From Streptomyces sp. NRRL S-37 (GTDB lineage Bacteria; Actinomycetota; Actinomycetes; Streptomycetales; Streptomycetaceae): a DNA stretch of 64,000 nucleotides. The stretch is from the NCBI RefSeq assembly GCF_000721605.1, contig NZ_JOIZ01000007.1:248001-312000 (forward strand). The letters run 5' to 3'. The translations under genes were made by a program, and so were the position numbers. Below the pieces are notes generated by a model. It made no database searches and was not told where the DNA came from. It was given only the letters and a program-made list of their open reading frames with translations. Below, piece by piece: positions 52,001 to 60,020 of the stretch (its first letter is position 1; each line of letters opens with the position of its first letter).

Positions 52001-53508
52001 GCGTCGGCCTCCGCCGCGGCCAGCAGTTCCAGGAACTCGTCGACGGAGGCGATCCGGTCCCGTACGTCCGCGGTCGTCGCGCGGAAGACGAGCGCGTCCA
52101 GGGCCGACGAGACCGAGTCGGTGACCGCGTAGGGACGCAGCCCCCCGTCGCTCCGCAGCCGCTCCAGCAGCGCACTGCGCCGGTCCGCGGGCGGCCGGCC
52201 CGTGAGCAGCAGATGGGCGAGCGAGCCCAGCCCGAACACGTCGAGATCACCGGGGTCGGCGAACTCCTGGTCCGTCTCCGGCGCCAGGTACACCTGTGCC
52301 GTGTCGGCGATCAGGCCGGCGTCGAGCGGGGTGTCGCCCAGCGAACGGTGCAGCGTCGTCTCGAAGTCGCGGGCGGCGGTCTGCCAGTCGGCGATGCGCA
52401 GCACCGGTTCGCTGCCGTCCTCCCGGGCCGACACGTAGACGGAACGGGCGGCGAGCGCCCGGTGGTACAGGGAGCGGTGGTGCGCGTAACGGACCGCTTC
52501 GGCGAGCTGGCGCACCAGGTCGAGCCGCACCGCCGGGGTGAGCCGGCCGCCGTACGCGTCGAGATAGGCGTCGAGCCGCAGATCGGACTCGCGGTGCCGG
52601 AAGAGGATCGCCGGACCGCCCTGGTGCTCGCGGATCTGCGCCGCCTGCACGATGCCGCGGTGGTTGATCCCCTGGAGCACCTGGTACTCACGGCGGGCCG
52701 CGCGGTCCACCTTCGCCCGCTGCTCCGCGGAGGCGGCCTGCCCGGCCAGGTATATGCGGACCCGGCCGCTCTCCTGCACCAGCCCGTCGTCCCGCACCGC
52801 CAGCCGGTCCTCCCAGCCCGGACCGGCGTCCAGAGCGCGCGGCTGGAGCTTCCAGTCGTCGCCGAACCGCAGGTGGGCGGTGGAGTGACTGATGCCGATC
52901 CGCTGCATCAGCTGCTCGAGGCGCTGGCCGATCACCGGGGTGATGCGCCAGCTCTCCCGCTCCGGAGGGCGGCCGAGCAGGTCGTCCCAGACCTTCGGCA
53001 GTCCGCTCGCCCCGTCGTTGCGGCCGTAGACGGAGGTGCGCTGGAACTCGTCGAGGCCGCTCACCAGGCCGGGATCGTGCAGGAAGACCGCCGGCTTGAT
53101 GAAGGGGACCTGCCGGGGATCCATCCCCAGCGTGCGGGCCGCCCGCTCCAGCTGCCCCTTCAGCTCCTTCGCCTTGAGGTCGGTCAGGTGCAGGGGGTTG
53201 CGCAGCGTCCGCACCCGGTCGTCGCCGTGGAACTGCCAGGTGTCGCCGTGGTTCACGACCCGGCCCGGGTGCCCCTTGAGCTCCAGGAGGTAGACCCCGC
53301 CGGGGACCGCGATCAGCACGTCGCACTCGTTGATCCGCCCGGACGCCCCGGTGAACTGGAACGTCGCCCACGCCCGGTAGGGCTCGATGCCCGGCATCAG
53401 CCCCCGGAGGTGGTCCAGCCCCTCCTGCTCCCACCGGAAGCCCGACCGCCGCGGCTGGAACCAGCGCTCACGGGGAGCGGGAGCGGCCGGTTTCGGGGCA
53501 GCGGACAC
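49084..53508 (-). CDS. pglW: BREX serine/threonine kinase PglW (NERD + pseudokinase + kinase)
   Basis: About 1,474 residues from GTG 53508 (GGAGGTG upstream). An N-terminal NERD nuclease-related domain (about 20-165) has INECDVLIAV and LLELKGHPG. A first kinase-like domain (about 270-400) has HRAL where HRD is expected and ADW for DFG, so it is probably inactive. The second (about 530-830) has glycine loop VLGTGATARALLV, HRDVKPDNLGL (about 657) and DFS in place of DFG (about 682), so it is probably active. A long C-terminal region holds helix-hairpin-type stretches (AEGLKAHTVEQLLDIPPHLI). PglW is essential for Pgl and is a Ser/Thr kinase in S. coelicolor. Confidence 0.95.
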   Translation of the reverse strand: MSAAPKPAAPAPRERWFQPRRSGFRWEQEGLDHLRGLMPGIEPYRAWATFQFTGASGRINECDVLIAVPGGVYLLELKGHPGRVVNHGDTWQFHGDDRVRTLRNPLHLTDLKAKELKGQLERAARTLGMDPRQVPFIKPAVFLHDPGLVSGLDEFQRTSVYGRNDGASGLPKVWDDLLGRPPERESWRITPVIGQRLEQLMQRIGISHSTAHLRFGDDWKLQPRALDAGPGWEDRLAVRDDGLVQESGRVRIYLAGQAASAEQRAKVDRAARREYQVLQGINHRGIVQAAQIREHQGGPAILFRHRESDLRLDAYLDAYGGRLTPAVRLDLVRQLAEAVRYAHHRSLYHRALAARSVYVSAREDGSEPVLRIADWQTAARDFETTLHRSLGDTPLDAGLIADTAQVYLAPETDQEFADPGDLDVFGLGSLAHLLLTGRPPADRRSALLERLRSDGGLRPYAVTDSVSSALDALVFRATTADVRDRIASVDEFLELLAAAEADAAAPQPSAGPPADPLTVQPEQPLGEGWTVARVLGTGATARALLVRRPLPEGEEEELRVFKVALDREKDARLYAEAKALKEVGGGRIVKLLAEPRELAGRTVLEIEYAGGYRGADDREPVSLGARLRDQGPLGYDQLERFGNDLFQALDALAARGVRHRDVKPDNLGLFKRSDGSWQLMLFDFSLADAPDQDVHAGTRGYLDPFLGGAGRSRYDDHAEWYAAAVTLHEMASGERPVWGDGQSDPRMTADSAPHVAAELFPQALSEGLKGFFERALHRDAEQRFDSLRQLQEAWRQVFRAADAAHPATTPATVGLSAEDLEDVREQAAEAATLRTPLAAAGLSPRAVSVAEGLKAHTVEQLLDIPPHLISRARGAGNAIRKELNRRHRQWTQALRRRPAPKRPVALEPDAPEEALESVDTLAARLTPPEGKRRTRPRPDVVRATLQLPGVLEAGEALEPWPAQSLIAKALGISQPTVSQNQQVAVEQWAAMPWLGRVRDEVVAVLAERDRVSTAEELAAELRARHGSGAGAPAVSLARALAVVRAAVEAEIRKRDDDPASGASGEPAEAPARLAVQRRGGRVVVALEDQPGSDDPTPAELADYAAALGETAADLARREPLPGRATVLRELRAVVAPDGMAPLADTRLVELAASMAGGVAFSPRLELFPLDLGLSRALRISQAAAGVRPESGIPLEDLLSRVRARFPGLAVLDETTYVDLSEALAEAGFPLDWDPERRRFLPRAEEGRAGRPALSSSVLTSTGSLYAAAQGRIAEGRDPREVLSARLTESRRLGGFLALTLKGPDLPGVADALAARYDTAAVSLGAVFLDALRELAEEQSVRWQALLKADAKFTATGTLGAALASYTRLAAERVRQRVVDLAEGANPRSVVLLHEAGLIARYWDAGGRELLAGLQQAARRPADTPHGLWLLLPTEDPRATPTLDGRTVEVVDRATEWEVLDGLFLKDLRSAAVRA

Positions 53509-53953
53509 CGAGCACCTCCGGTGGACAGCGGGCGGGAGGGCCCGTACACGCTGCGGCGTGGTGATCCCCCCTGACGACGGATACAAAATCCTAGTCGTCC
53601 CCTCCGACACCGACGCCCGCCCCGGAAACGACCGGACGAGGCGGCCGGCGGCGTTGCGCGGTCAGGGCTGACGGAACACGTCTTCGGGACGCGTACCCGC
53701 GCCATCGTCCGGGAGGGAGCACGGCGATGGCCGGAACGGCGTCGCCGGTGGAGCGAAGGGCGATCCGCCCTGATGCTCCTCTTGCCCGTCAAGCGGCTCG
53801 GAGCCGGTCGCGGTAGGCGTGGGCGAGGTCGTCGTCGCGGCGGATGCCGCGTCCGAGGGCGGAGACGGTGACCGCGCCGCCGGTACCGCGGCACACGCCG
53901 GCCCGTCACCGCTCTTGCCGATGACGACCCGCTCGCCGCCGAGGCCGGCACCC
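53509..53953. other. Intergenic region upstream of pglW
   Basis: 445 bp without a convincing gene. It should hold the pglW promoter (53,509-53,600, AT-richer around 53,570-53,600). From about 53,613 to 53,775 it carries a sequence that recurs near 60,042-60,180 and in part near 62,505-62,545. An open frame at 53,662-53,973 on the minus strand lacks family features. Confidence 0.6.
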
Positions 53954-55036
53954 CTACTTCTTCTTACTGTCATCGAATTCCCGTTCCGGGCCTCGCACGT
54001 TGTCCAATACGCTCATTCCCTGTTTGTCGATCAGCCGTGTGATAAGTTCTTGTCCGATCCCGAAAACGATCGCCCACGCGGCGATCTGAGGACCGGAGTC
54101 CAGAGCCGTCAGGCCGGGCACGAACCGGCCGTGGATCAGTATGATCCCGAAAAGGGCCGACAGGGCTCCTGCGGGAAGTCGCAGGAGTATGAGCATCACG
54201 GGGATCGAATAGGGGGTGGTAGTGCCCTGGATTTTTCGAATGGCCAGGGTGCCGGCCAGGGCGGCCGCGCCGGCCCCTATCGCCTCGATGAGCAGGACGT
54301 CTGCCTCGCTGCTTTCCTTGCCCGTCGGGCAGACTTGCCCGTCCTGGGGTCTGAAACACAGAAGGGAAGCCATTTCCTCGCCGCCCTTGAAACTCCAGAT
54401 GGTGAACAGTGTGGCAATGATGCTGGTGACGATGACTGCGGAAAGGAGGATGTTGCGGAAACTGCGGACTCTCGCCCTCTCTGTCTCCTCTGCCTCGTGC
54501 GCGGCCAGGAGCGTGGCCACGGCCAGCTCTTTCAGGTCCGGCCCCATTTCTTGGCCGTTGCTCGTCAAGCGGCCCTTCAGGGCCTCCAGTCTCGGATCTT
54601 TATCCCCGAGGTGCTGCTGGGCCTGAGCCAGGACGACCGTACCGGCCCACTTGAGTTCGGCATCGCTGTCGGGCACCAACTTGAGAAGCTTGACTTCGGC
54701 CTTGTGTATGTTGGAATATGCTCGATCGATGCGTGAGCCGGTCAGTGCCGAAACCGGATTCACCCAGGTGCCGGCGGAATTTCGCGCCGCGACCAGGTGG
54801 GTTTTTATCTTTTCCGCGATCTTTTCCTCGGCGGCCGTCAGTTCGGGTTTGCTTTGACACCTCTTGTTGAGCAGTGCCTGGAGGTGGGCCACGTGCGCAG
54901 TGGTGCGCTGGGACCAGGAGGACATTCTTTTCCTCCCGGCCACGTCCTCGTCGGTGTCCGGTTCTGTATGCAGTTCCTTTTTCTGGGCGTCGGTTCGGGG
55001 AGAAAGGGAGCGAAAAAGCTTGTTTAATGGATTCAT
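53954..55036 (-). CDS. Four-helix membrane protein of unknown function
   Basis: About 360 residues from ATG 55036. The soluble N-terminal half (about 1-190) is helical and charged (LTAAEEKIAEKIKTHLVAAR, YSNIHKAEVKLLKLVPDSDA). Four membrane helices follow: NILLSAVIVTSIIATLFTIW, VLLIEAIGAGAAALAGTLAI, IPVMLILLRLPAGALSALFG and IAAWAIVFGIGQELITRLID. It ends KKK. The gene is lower in GC than its neighbours, suggesting recent transfer. Topology resembles membrane partners in defence systems, but no family is recognised. Confidence 0.8.
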   Translation of the reverse strand: MNPLNKLFRSLSPRTDAQKKELHTEPDTDEDVAGRKRMSSWSQRTTAHVAHLQALLNKRCQSKPELTAAEEKIAEKIKTHLVAARNSAGTWVNPVSALTGSRIDRAYSNIHKAEVKLLKLVPDSDAELKWAGTVVLAQAQQHLGDKDPRLEALKGRLTSNGQEMGPDLKELAVATLLAAHEAEETERARVRSFRNILLSAVIVTSIIATLFTIWSFKGGEEMASLLCFRPQDGQVCPTGKESSEADVLLIEAIGAGAAALAGTLAIRKIQGTTTPYSIPVMLILLRLPAGALSALFGIILIHGRFVPGLTALDSGPQIAAWAIVFGIGQELITRLIDKQGMSVLDNVRGPEREFDDSKKK

Positions 55037-55156
55037 GGCCTCATTGGAGCACCGAGAAGTGAGGAGGGCCACTGGAATTCGCCCGTCACGGTGACACGTA
55101 CCAGGGGAGCGGCGGGGAGTTTATGTGAATGCGGTCCGCCCGGGTTCGGCCGTAGG

Positions 55157-55210
55157 GGCGTCCTACGGTGCGAGCACGGGTGACCGGTGGACCGATGTGC
55201 TGAGGGGGCG
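55157..55210 (+). repeat. Dispersed 54-bp promoter-like element, copy 2 (no HTH gene)
   Basis: Same 54 bp as 38,050-38,103 with about two mismatches, again ending TGCTGAGGGGGCG. Here no Scr1/DUF397 pair follows; the next gene starts at 55,326. It may be the relic of a deleted regulator cassette or a promoter reused by the small genes. Confidence 0.75.
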
Positions 55211-55325
55211 ATCGGTCGGACACCGTCGCCCCCGCCGGTGATGTCGGCCGACTCCGCCACTGGTCCCGTCGATGAGGAAGCCGCGATTCCGCGACAGCCC
55301 GCCGCGACGCCCGTAGGATGCCGGG

Positions 55326-55619
55326 ATGCCCGAGCCGATACGGACGAGCCGCCGCACATGGGTCGCCGCGTGGGTGGTGCTGTGCGCGGCCGGCCTCGTC
55401 GCCACCGCCGGACTGAACGCCTCCACGGCACCGGGCCCGCGGCCCGAGAGGCCCGTCAGCGCCGAGTGCGCCGAGTACGTCGCGGACATCGAGAGGCAGG
55501 TGGCCGAGGCCCGGCAGAAAGGCGAGAGAGACAGAGTGCTGGTCTTCTCCCGAGTACAGAACGGCACCGATGACGACTGCGGCGAAGAGCTCCGCGACCG
55601 CCTCCGGGACGATCGGTGA
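55326..55619 (+). CDS. Small secreted or membrane-anchored protein
   Basis: 97 residues, ATG 55326. N-terminal signal/anchor RTWVAAWVVLCAAGLVATAG, then a charged helical segment (CAEYVADIERQVAEARQKGE) and two further Cys (ECAEY and DDDCGEE). No family recognised. Overlaps the next gene (GTGA), so the two small proteins are made together. Confidence 0.7.
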   Translation: MPEPIRTSRRTWVAAWVVLCAAGLVATAGLNASTAPGPRPERPVSAECAEYVADIERQVAEARQKGERDRVLVFSRVQNGTDDDCGEELRDRLRDDR

Positions 55620-55807
55620 GCCGCGGTAAACGGCGCGCCGTGATGGCAGCACTGACCTGCGTCGGTGCCGGGGCGATCATCGCCGTGGGTGCCACGTCGA
55701 AATCGGCACCGGAGCCGCGGCCCGCACCGCCGCGGGTGTACTCCTCCTGCCTGGCGGCCGACACCGTGCCGGTGCCCGCGGGCGGCGACCCGTGCGAAGG
55801 CCGTTGA
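55616..55807 (+). CDS. Very small secreted protein
   Basis: 63 residues from GTG 55616. Signal-like AALTCVGAGAIIAVGA, then a Pro-rich segment and two Cys near the end (SSCLAADTVPVPAGGDPCEG). Unrecognised. Translational overlap with the upstream 97-residue protein suggests a two-peptide unit with paired disulfides, by inference. Confidence 0.65.
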   Translation: MSRGKRRAVMAALTCVGAGAIIAVGATSKSAPEPRPAPPRVYSSCLAADTVPVPAGGDPCEGR

Positions 55808-55886
55808 GGAACGACCGGGTGACCGTCCGCCGCGGGACGGCGGGGGCACCCGGACCCGAGCCGCTCCCCGGGACGGCGGAAGACCG

Positions 55887-58589
55887 TCAGTCCTCGTCCG
55901 GTACGGCCTCGGCTCCGTTCCGCCCGCGCATCCCCGTGAAGAACGGGTTGGCCGCGGCGGTGCCGGTCTCCAGTGCGTCGGCCTCGTCGGGCCGGCCCTC
56001 CGCCCGCAGGGCACGGACGACGTCGTGGACCACGGCCGCCTCGTTCCACGTGTAGTCCCCCGACCGGTAGACCCCGAGGGCGGCGTCGAAGTCGGCGTGC
56101 GCCTCCGCGTGGTGGCCGAGGTCGCGGTGGGCGATCCCGCGCAGATGACGGGCCATGGCGTTGGCGTAGGCGTCACCGGCGCGTTCGGTCACCTCGACGG
56201 CATGGGTGAGCGGTCCGAGGGCCTCCGCGGGCCTGCCCCCCTTCAGGTGCAGCCATCCGACGTCCCGTTGGGTGTGGGCGACCCACATCTCGTCGCCGAC
56301 CTGCCGGAAGATCCCGATCGCCGTCCCGGCCGTCTCACCGGCCGCGTCCAGGTCACCCATGCCCGCCAGGACGCGGATCCTGGCGTTGGTGACCCGCCCC
56401 ACCCAGTGCCGTTCGCCCATCGGCCCGAAGATCTCCTCCGCCCGCCGGTAGCAGTCGAGCGCTTCGGCACGGCGGCCGAGGAGACGGTAGATCTTGCCGA
56501 GGGCGTAGAGACCGGCCCCCTCCCACCTGCGGTCGTTCAGCACCCGGAAGTCATGGACCGCCGACTCCAGCAGCGGCGCCGCCTCCTCCGGCCGGCGCAG
56601 GTAGCCGAGGGTCTCCGCGAGGGTCCGCCGCAGCCGGGCGCGCGCCCGGAGATCACCGGCCCGCTCGGCCAGCCGCAGCGCCTCCCGCTGGCTCCGCTCC
56701 GCGAGTTCCGGCTTTCCCCGCCACCTCTGGAACTCGCCCAGCTTCTCCAGGGAGTTCAGGACATGCCAGGAGTCACCGGCCGTCCGTAACCGGTCCACCG
56801 CCGCGGTCATGTGCCGCAGGGCGTCCCGGAAGTCGTGCTTCGCCGCGTGTGCGGCGGCGACGACCATCTCGTCCCTGGCCCGGTCCACCGCGTCCGGTGT
56901 CTCCCCGGCCCCCGTGCCGCCGGCCACCAGCAGCGCCAGTGCCGTGTCCGGCGAGCCCTCGGCCAGCGCCATCGTCGCGCGGGCCCGCCGCAGACTGCGC
57001 CGCACCCGCGGCCTGGTCCCGGACGGCGCGCTGAACAGCCAGTCCGCGGCACCGGCCGGCAGGGTGATGTCGTTGAGGAAGTACGACAGCGCCTCGCCGA
57101 TCTCGGCCGCCTCCGTGTCCATGCCGAGACTCCGGCCCCGGCTGATGGCCCACTTCAGACGCTCCTGTTCGTCCGAGACCCAGGCGGCGGCCGACGACCG
57201 GTCCAGGCCGTCGACCCGCTCCGCGGACACCTCCGTCGCGAGCTCCGGGGCGCGCTGTGCGGCGAGGTGGACGGCGGCGTCCCGGAACGCCCGCACCAGG
57301 CGGGCCTCCAGGGGCCGCCGGTCGTCCGGCGGCAGCCGGTCGTGCTGCTCGGCCGCGTAGACCCGGATCAGGTCGTGGACGGAGTAGCCGGGGTCCGACT
57401 CCCCGTCGCCCCGGGCCTCCATCAGACTGACCTCGACCAGCTCGTCGCAGGTCGCGACCGCCGCTTCCCGGGTCCCCAGGACGGACGCGAAGTGCCAGTC
57501 GGTGAGCCGCCCCGGCGGTAACGAGGCGACCAGATCGAAGGCCGCCCGTGTGGGCTCCGCCAGCTCCCGGTGGCTGAAACCCAGACAGGCCTCCAGGCCG
57601 CTGTCGCCGCGGGAGAGTTCCCGCAGCCGCTGCCGCTCGTTCTCCAGGCGCTCCTGCATCCGGGCCAGACTCAGGTCCGGCCGGTTCCTGAGTTTCGAGC
57701 CGACGATGTGCAGGGCCAGGGGGAGCCTGCCGCAGAACCGCGTGATCCGGAGGGCGGTGGCGAGATCGGCGGTGATGCGCTCCTCGCCGGCCCAGTGCGC
57801 GAGGACACTCAGCGCGTCGTCCTCGTTCGGGAGGGACACGTGCACGGGGGGACGGGCCACGTCCCCGAGGGACAGCACCCTGCGGCTCGTGATCAGCACC
57901 GCGCACCCCGCCCCCACCGGCAGCAGGTGGCGCACCTGTTCGGCGTTGTGCGCGTTGTCGAGCACGATCAGCAGTCGGAGGTCGTTGGTCAGCGTCCGCA
58001 GGCGCGCGGCCCGGTCCGCGACGCGGGCGGGGATGTCCTCGCGCGCGACACCGAGCCTCCGCAGGAGCTCCTCCAGCGCGTCCGCGCTCGTCATGGGCTC
58101 GTCGCCGTCACCCCGCAGCGCGAGGTGCAACTGGCCGTCGGGATAGTCGTCCTTCACCCGGTGCGCCGCGTTGAGGGCGAGCGTCGTCTTTCCCGTGCCG
58201 GGCGCCCCGTGGACGGCGACGATCCTCGACCGGCTGCGCGAGAGGTCGACGGACAGGGTCCCGCCCGTCGGCACCGGGACGTCCCGGAGCGTGGTGAGCA
58301 GGCCGTCGAGCAGCGTCCGGCGGCCCACCCAGGGCGCGGTGGACGGCAGGTCGTGCCGCACCACACCGCGTGCGGCCGGCTGTGCGACCGCCCCGGGCAG
58401 GGTGCGCGCCGAGTGGTACCAGGCGAGACCGCCGATCAGCACCGCCGTCCCGCCTCCCACGGCGAGGGCGGTCGGCCCGTCGAAGAGGTCGAAGATGATG
58501 TCACCGGTCGCGCTCAGCGCGGCCACGGTGCCGCAGAGGGCGCCGGTGGCCCAGTACGACGAGCGACGTGAACTGATCTGATCCGCCAT
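55887..58589 (-). CDS. Membrane-anchored NB-ARC/TPR STAND protein
   Basis: About 900 residues from ATG 58589. Two N-terminal membrane helices (about 12-60, ATGALCGTVAALSATGDIIF and ALAVGGGTAVLIGGLAWYHS) are followed by an NB-ARC domain with P-loop AVHGAPGTGKTTLALNA (about 127), Walker B LRLLIVLDNAHNAEQ and RLPLALHIVGSKL. A winged-helix-like region (YSVHDLIRVYAAEQHD) precedes about 400 residues of TPRs (ALDCYRRAEEIFGPMGERHW, ADFDAALGVYRSGDYTWNEA). It is an AfsR/NLR-type sensor, but tethered to the membrane and without the amyloid motif. Ligand unknown. Confidence 0.9.
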   Translation of the reverse strand: MADQISSRRSSYWATGALCGTVAALSATGDIIFDLFDGPTALAVGGGTAVLIGGLAWYHSARTLPGAVAQPAARGVVRHDLPSTAPWVGRRTLLDGLLTTLRDVPVPTGGTLSVDLSRSRSRIVAVHGAPGTGKTTLALNAAHRVKDDYPDGQLHLALRGDGDEPMTSADALEELLRRLGVAREDIPARVADRAARLRTLTNDLRLLIVLDNAHNAEQVRHLLPVGAGCAVLITSRRVLSLGDVARPPVHVSLPNEDDALSVLAHWAGEERITADLATALRITRFCGRLPLALHIVGSKLRNRPDLSLARMQERLENERQRLRELSRGDSGLEACLGFSHRELAEPTRAAFDLVASLPPGRLTDWHFASVLGTREAAVATCDELVEVSLMEARGDGESDPGYSVHDLIRVYAAEQHDRLPPDDRRPLEARLVRAFRDAAVHLAAQRAPELATEVSAERVDGLDRSSAAAWVSDEQERLKWAISRGRSLGMDTEAAEIGEALSYFLNDITLPAGAADWLFSAPSGTRPRVRRSLRRARATMALAEGSPDTALALLVAGGTGAGETPDAVDRARDEMVVAAAHAAKHDFRDALRHMTAAVDRLRTAGDSWHVLNSLEKLGEFQRWRGKPELAERSQREALRLAERAGDLRARARLRRTLAETLGYLRRPEEAAPLLESAVHDFRVLNDRRWEGAGLYALGKIYRLLGRRAEALDCYRRAEEIFGPMGERHWVGRVTNARIRVLAGMGDLDAAGETAGTAIGIFRQVGDEMWVAHTQRDVGWLHLKGGRPAEALGPLTHAVEVTERAGDAYANAMARHLRGIAHRDLGHHAEAHADFDAALGVYRSGDYTWNEAAVVHDVVRALRAEGRPDEADALETGTAAANPFFTGMRGRNGAEAVPDED

Positions 58590-58904
58590 GGAATTCCCCC
58601 GAAAAGCCAACGTGGCGCGAGCCGATGATGCCACGATCACGAGCCCGCGCACAGTGATGGGCAAAGGCGTGGGCCGTCGGGCCCGATCCCGCCCGGTGGC
58701 GGATCAGCAGCGTCCTCGTGCGTCGGTTTCGGTTCCGCTGGGGCAGGTTTTCACGGGTCCCGCAGCTCAGCGGGCTCACGTCGTGCCCGCTGAAGACCGC
58801 GGCAGCACGTGGGAAGCCGCTCGGGGGAGGACAGGCGGGGAACTCGGGGAGGGCAGCCGGGAAGAAGCACCGCGGCCGGGGTCATCCCCGGCGGCAGGGT
58901 GACG
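58590..58904. other. 315-bp gene-free stretch upstream of the STAND gene
   Basis: It should contain the promoter of the 55,887-58,589 gene near 58,600-58,660, a moderately AT-richer part. The right end holds the hairpin at 58,875-58,892. Nothing else is recognised. Confidence 0.5.
58875..58892. terminator. Terminator-like hairpin after the zinc-ribbon gene
   Basis: GCCGGGG - TCAT - CCCCGGC, perfect 7-bp stem, 12 bp beyond the stop of the 58,905-59,114 gene. Confidence 0.6.
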
Positions 58905-59114
58905 TCACCCCGTGCCCTCCACATGAGGGCGGGCCAGGCGGCGCAGCGGGGACGTCCTGTCCCACACGTGCCAGCGCGCGCCGCACACCGGGTCCGTCGC
59001 GTACGTCACCTCGGCAGGGAAGCCGTCGACCGCGACCCGCTCGGCCGGCGGGTCGGCGAGACGCCGGCCGCAGCTCGGACAGTGGTCCGGGGTCCGCATG
59101 GGATACATGCCCAT
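58905..59114 (-). CDS. Small zinc-ribbon protein
   Basis: 69 residues from ATG 59114 (AGGAG 7-8 nt upstream). Two CxxC-like knuckles, DHCPSCGRRLADP and TDPVCGARWHVWD, suggest a zinc ribbon. No enzyme domain. Its start is 21 bp from the stop of the DUF3293 gene, so the two are probably one operon. Confidence 0.75.
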   Translation of the reverse strand: MGMYPMRTPDHCPSCGRRLADPPAERVAVDGFPAEVTYATDPVCGARWHVWDRTSPLRRLARPHVEGTG

Positions 59115-59134
59115 CGTTCTGCTCCTGCCTACGA

Positions 59135-59617
59135 CTACGCCGACGCCCGCACGGACGCCGCCCATCCGCTCACCGTCACGGCACCGCTTCCGCACGCCAG
59201 GACCCGCCAGGCGTCGGGGGACCAGGCGAACACCGCGTCCTGGCCGAAGCGGCGCCCCAGGTCACGCGCCGCCGCATCGCTCAGTCCGACGACGGCGACG
59301 CTCTCCTCCCGGTGCGTGCCGCACACGTCGCCACCCACCGCGGGCCACCGGGTGAGGCCACGGCGGCGGACCTCGTCGAGCAGCAGGTACTGGTCACGGG
59401 CGTTGGCGTCGTCCGGCGCGGTACGGCCACGAGGGTTCCATGCGGTGATCACATGGACGGTGGCACCGCCGCCGTCGGACAGCGGGAAGAAGCCCTCGGC
59501 CGTGCCCCGGGGACGCGGTGCGATCCGCACGGTCCGCTCCCCGAACCGGATGTCGACGACCGCCGTCCGGTAGAGATCCCAGTGACGGGGCGTGCCGGAT
59601 ACGTCGACGGTGTGCAC
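59135..59617 (-). CDS. DUF3293-like protein
   Basis: About 160 residues from GTG 59617, which has AGGAGG 6 nt upstream; the frame continues further 5' without support. HVITAWNPRGRTAPDDANAR, YLLLDEVRRRGLTRWPAVGGD, ESVAVVGLSDAAARDLGRRF and GQDAVFAWSPDAWRVL match the DUF3293 pattern. Function unknown. Confidence 0.8.
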   Translation of the reverse strand: MHTVDVSGTPRHWDLYRTAVVDIRFGERTVRIAPRPRGTAEGFFPLSDGGGATVHVITAWNPRGRTAPDDANARDQYLLLDEVRRRGLTRWPAVGGDVCGTHREESVAVVGLSDAAARDLGRRFGQDAVFAWSPDAWRVLACGSGAVTVSGWAASVRASA

Positions 59618-59740
59618 AAGGGCCTCCTGTGGAACGAAGACCCCCTTACACCTCGGGCAGGGAGATCGGTGCCGGCCCCCACGGGATCGTGGAGGCATCG
59701 GCCGCAAGATTTCATGATCCCGGTCCCCTGGCAAGAGGGG

Positions 59741-60020
59741 GAACGCCCAGGTCGTGCACGTAGATGTCCCAGCAGGGCGGTGTGATGCCGGCCGGCGGGC
59801 CCTTCCCGCTCATCCGGCTCGGCCACCGCCGTCCTCCTGCCCGTCCCCCGAGAGCGTGACGTCCTCCGCCCGCCTCCGCGGAACGTCGGCCGGCTCGTCG
59901 CCGAGCTCCTCGTGGAGAGCCGCGCGGCCCGTGCCCAGAAATCACGCGCGGCGTCCGGCTCGCCGCGTGCCGAGGACACGTCTCCCAGCCGTCCGAGCGT
60001 CAACGCCTCGCTGCGCCGAT
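59741..60020 (-). pseudogene. Decayed copy of the NLR-GNAT junction
   Basis: Minus-strand reading recalls two genes located 16 kb away: the end of the GNAT protein (PPCWDIYVHDLGV versus PPYWDIYVRDLGV) and the end of the NLR-like protein (LGDVSSARGEPDAARDFWAR versus LGDVSSARGEPDAARDFWTR). At DNA level 59,741-59,805 matches about 43,260-43,332, and 59,806-60,020 matches about 43,803-44,014. About 470 bp of the GNAT gene is therefore missing at the junction, and frameshifts break both frames. A relic of a duplicated NLR-GNAT unit. Confidence 0.85.

Noticed and set aside
53662..53973. 103-codon minus-strand open frame upstream of pglW
   Set aside because: Pro/Ser/Ala low-complexity product, no ribosome site, and the DNA is a dispersed repeat.
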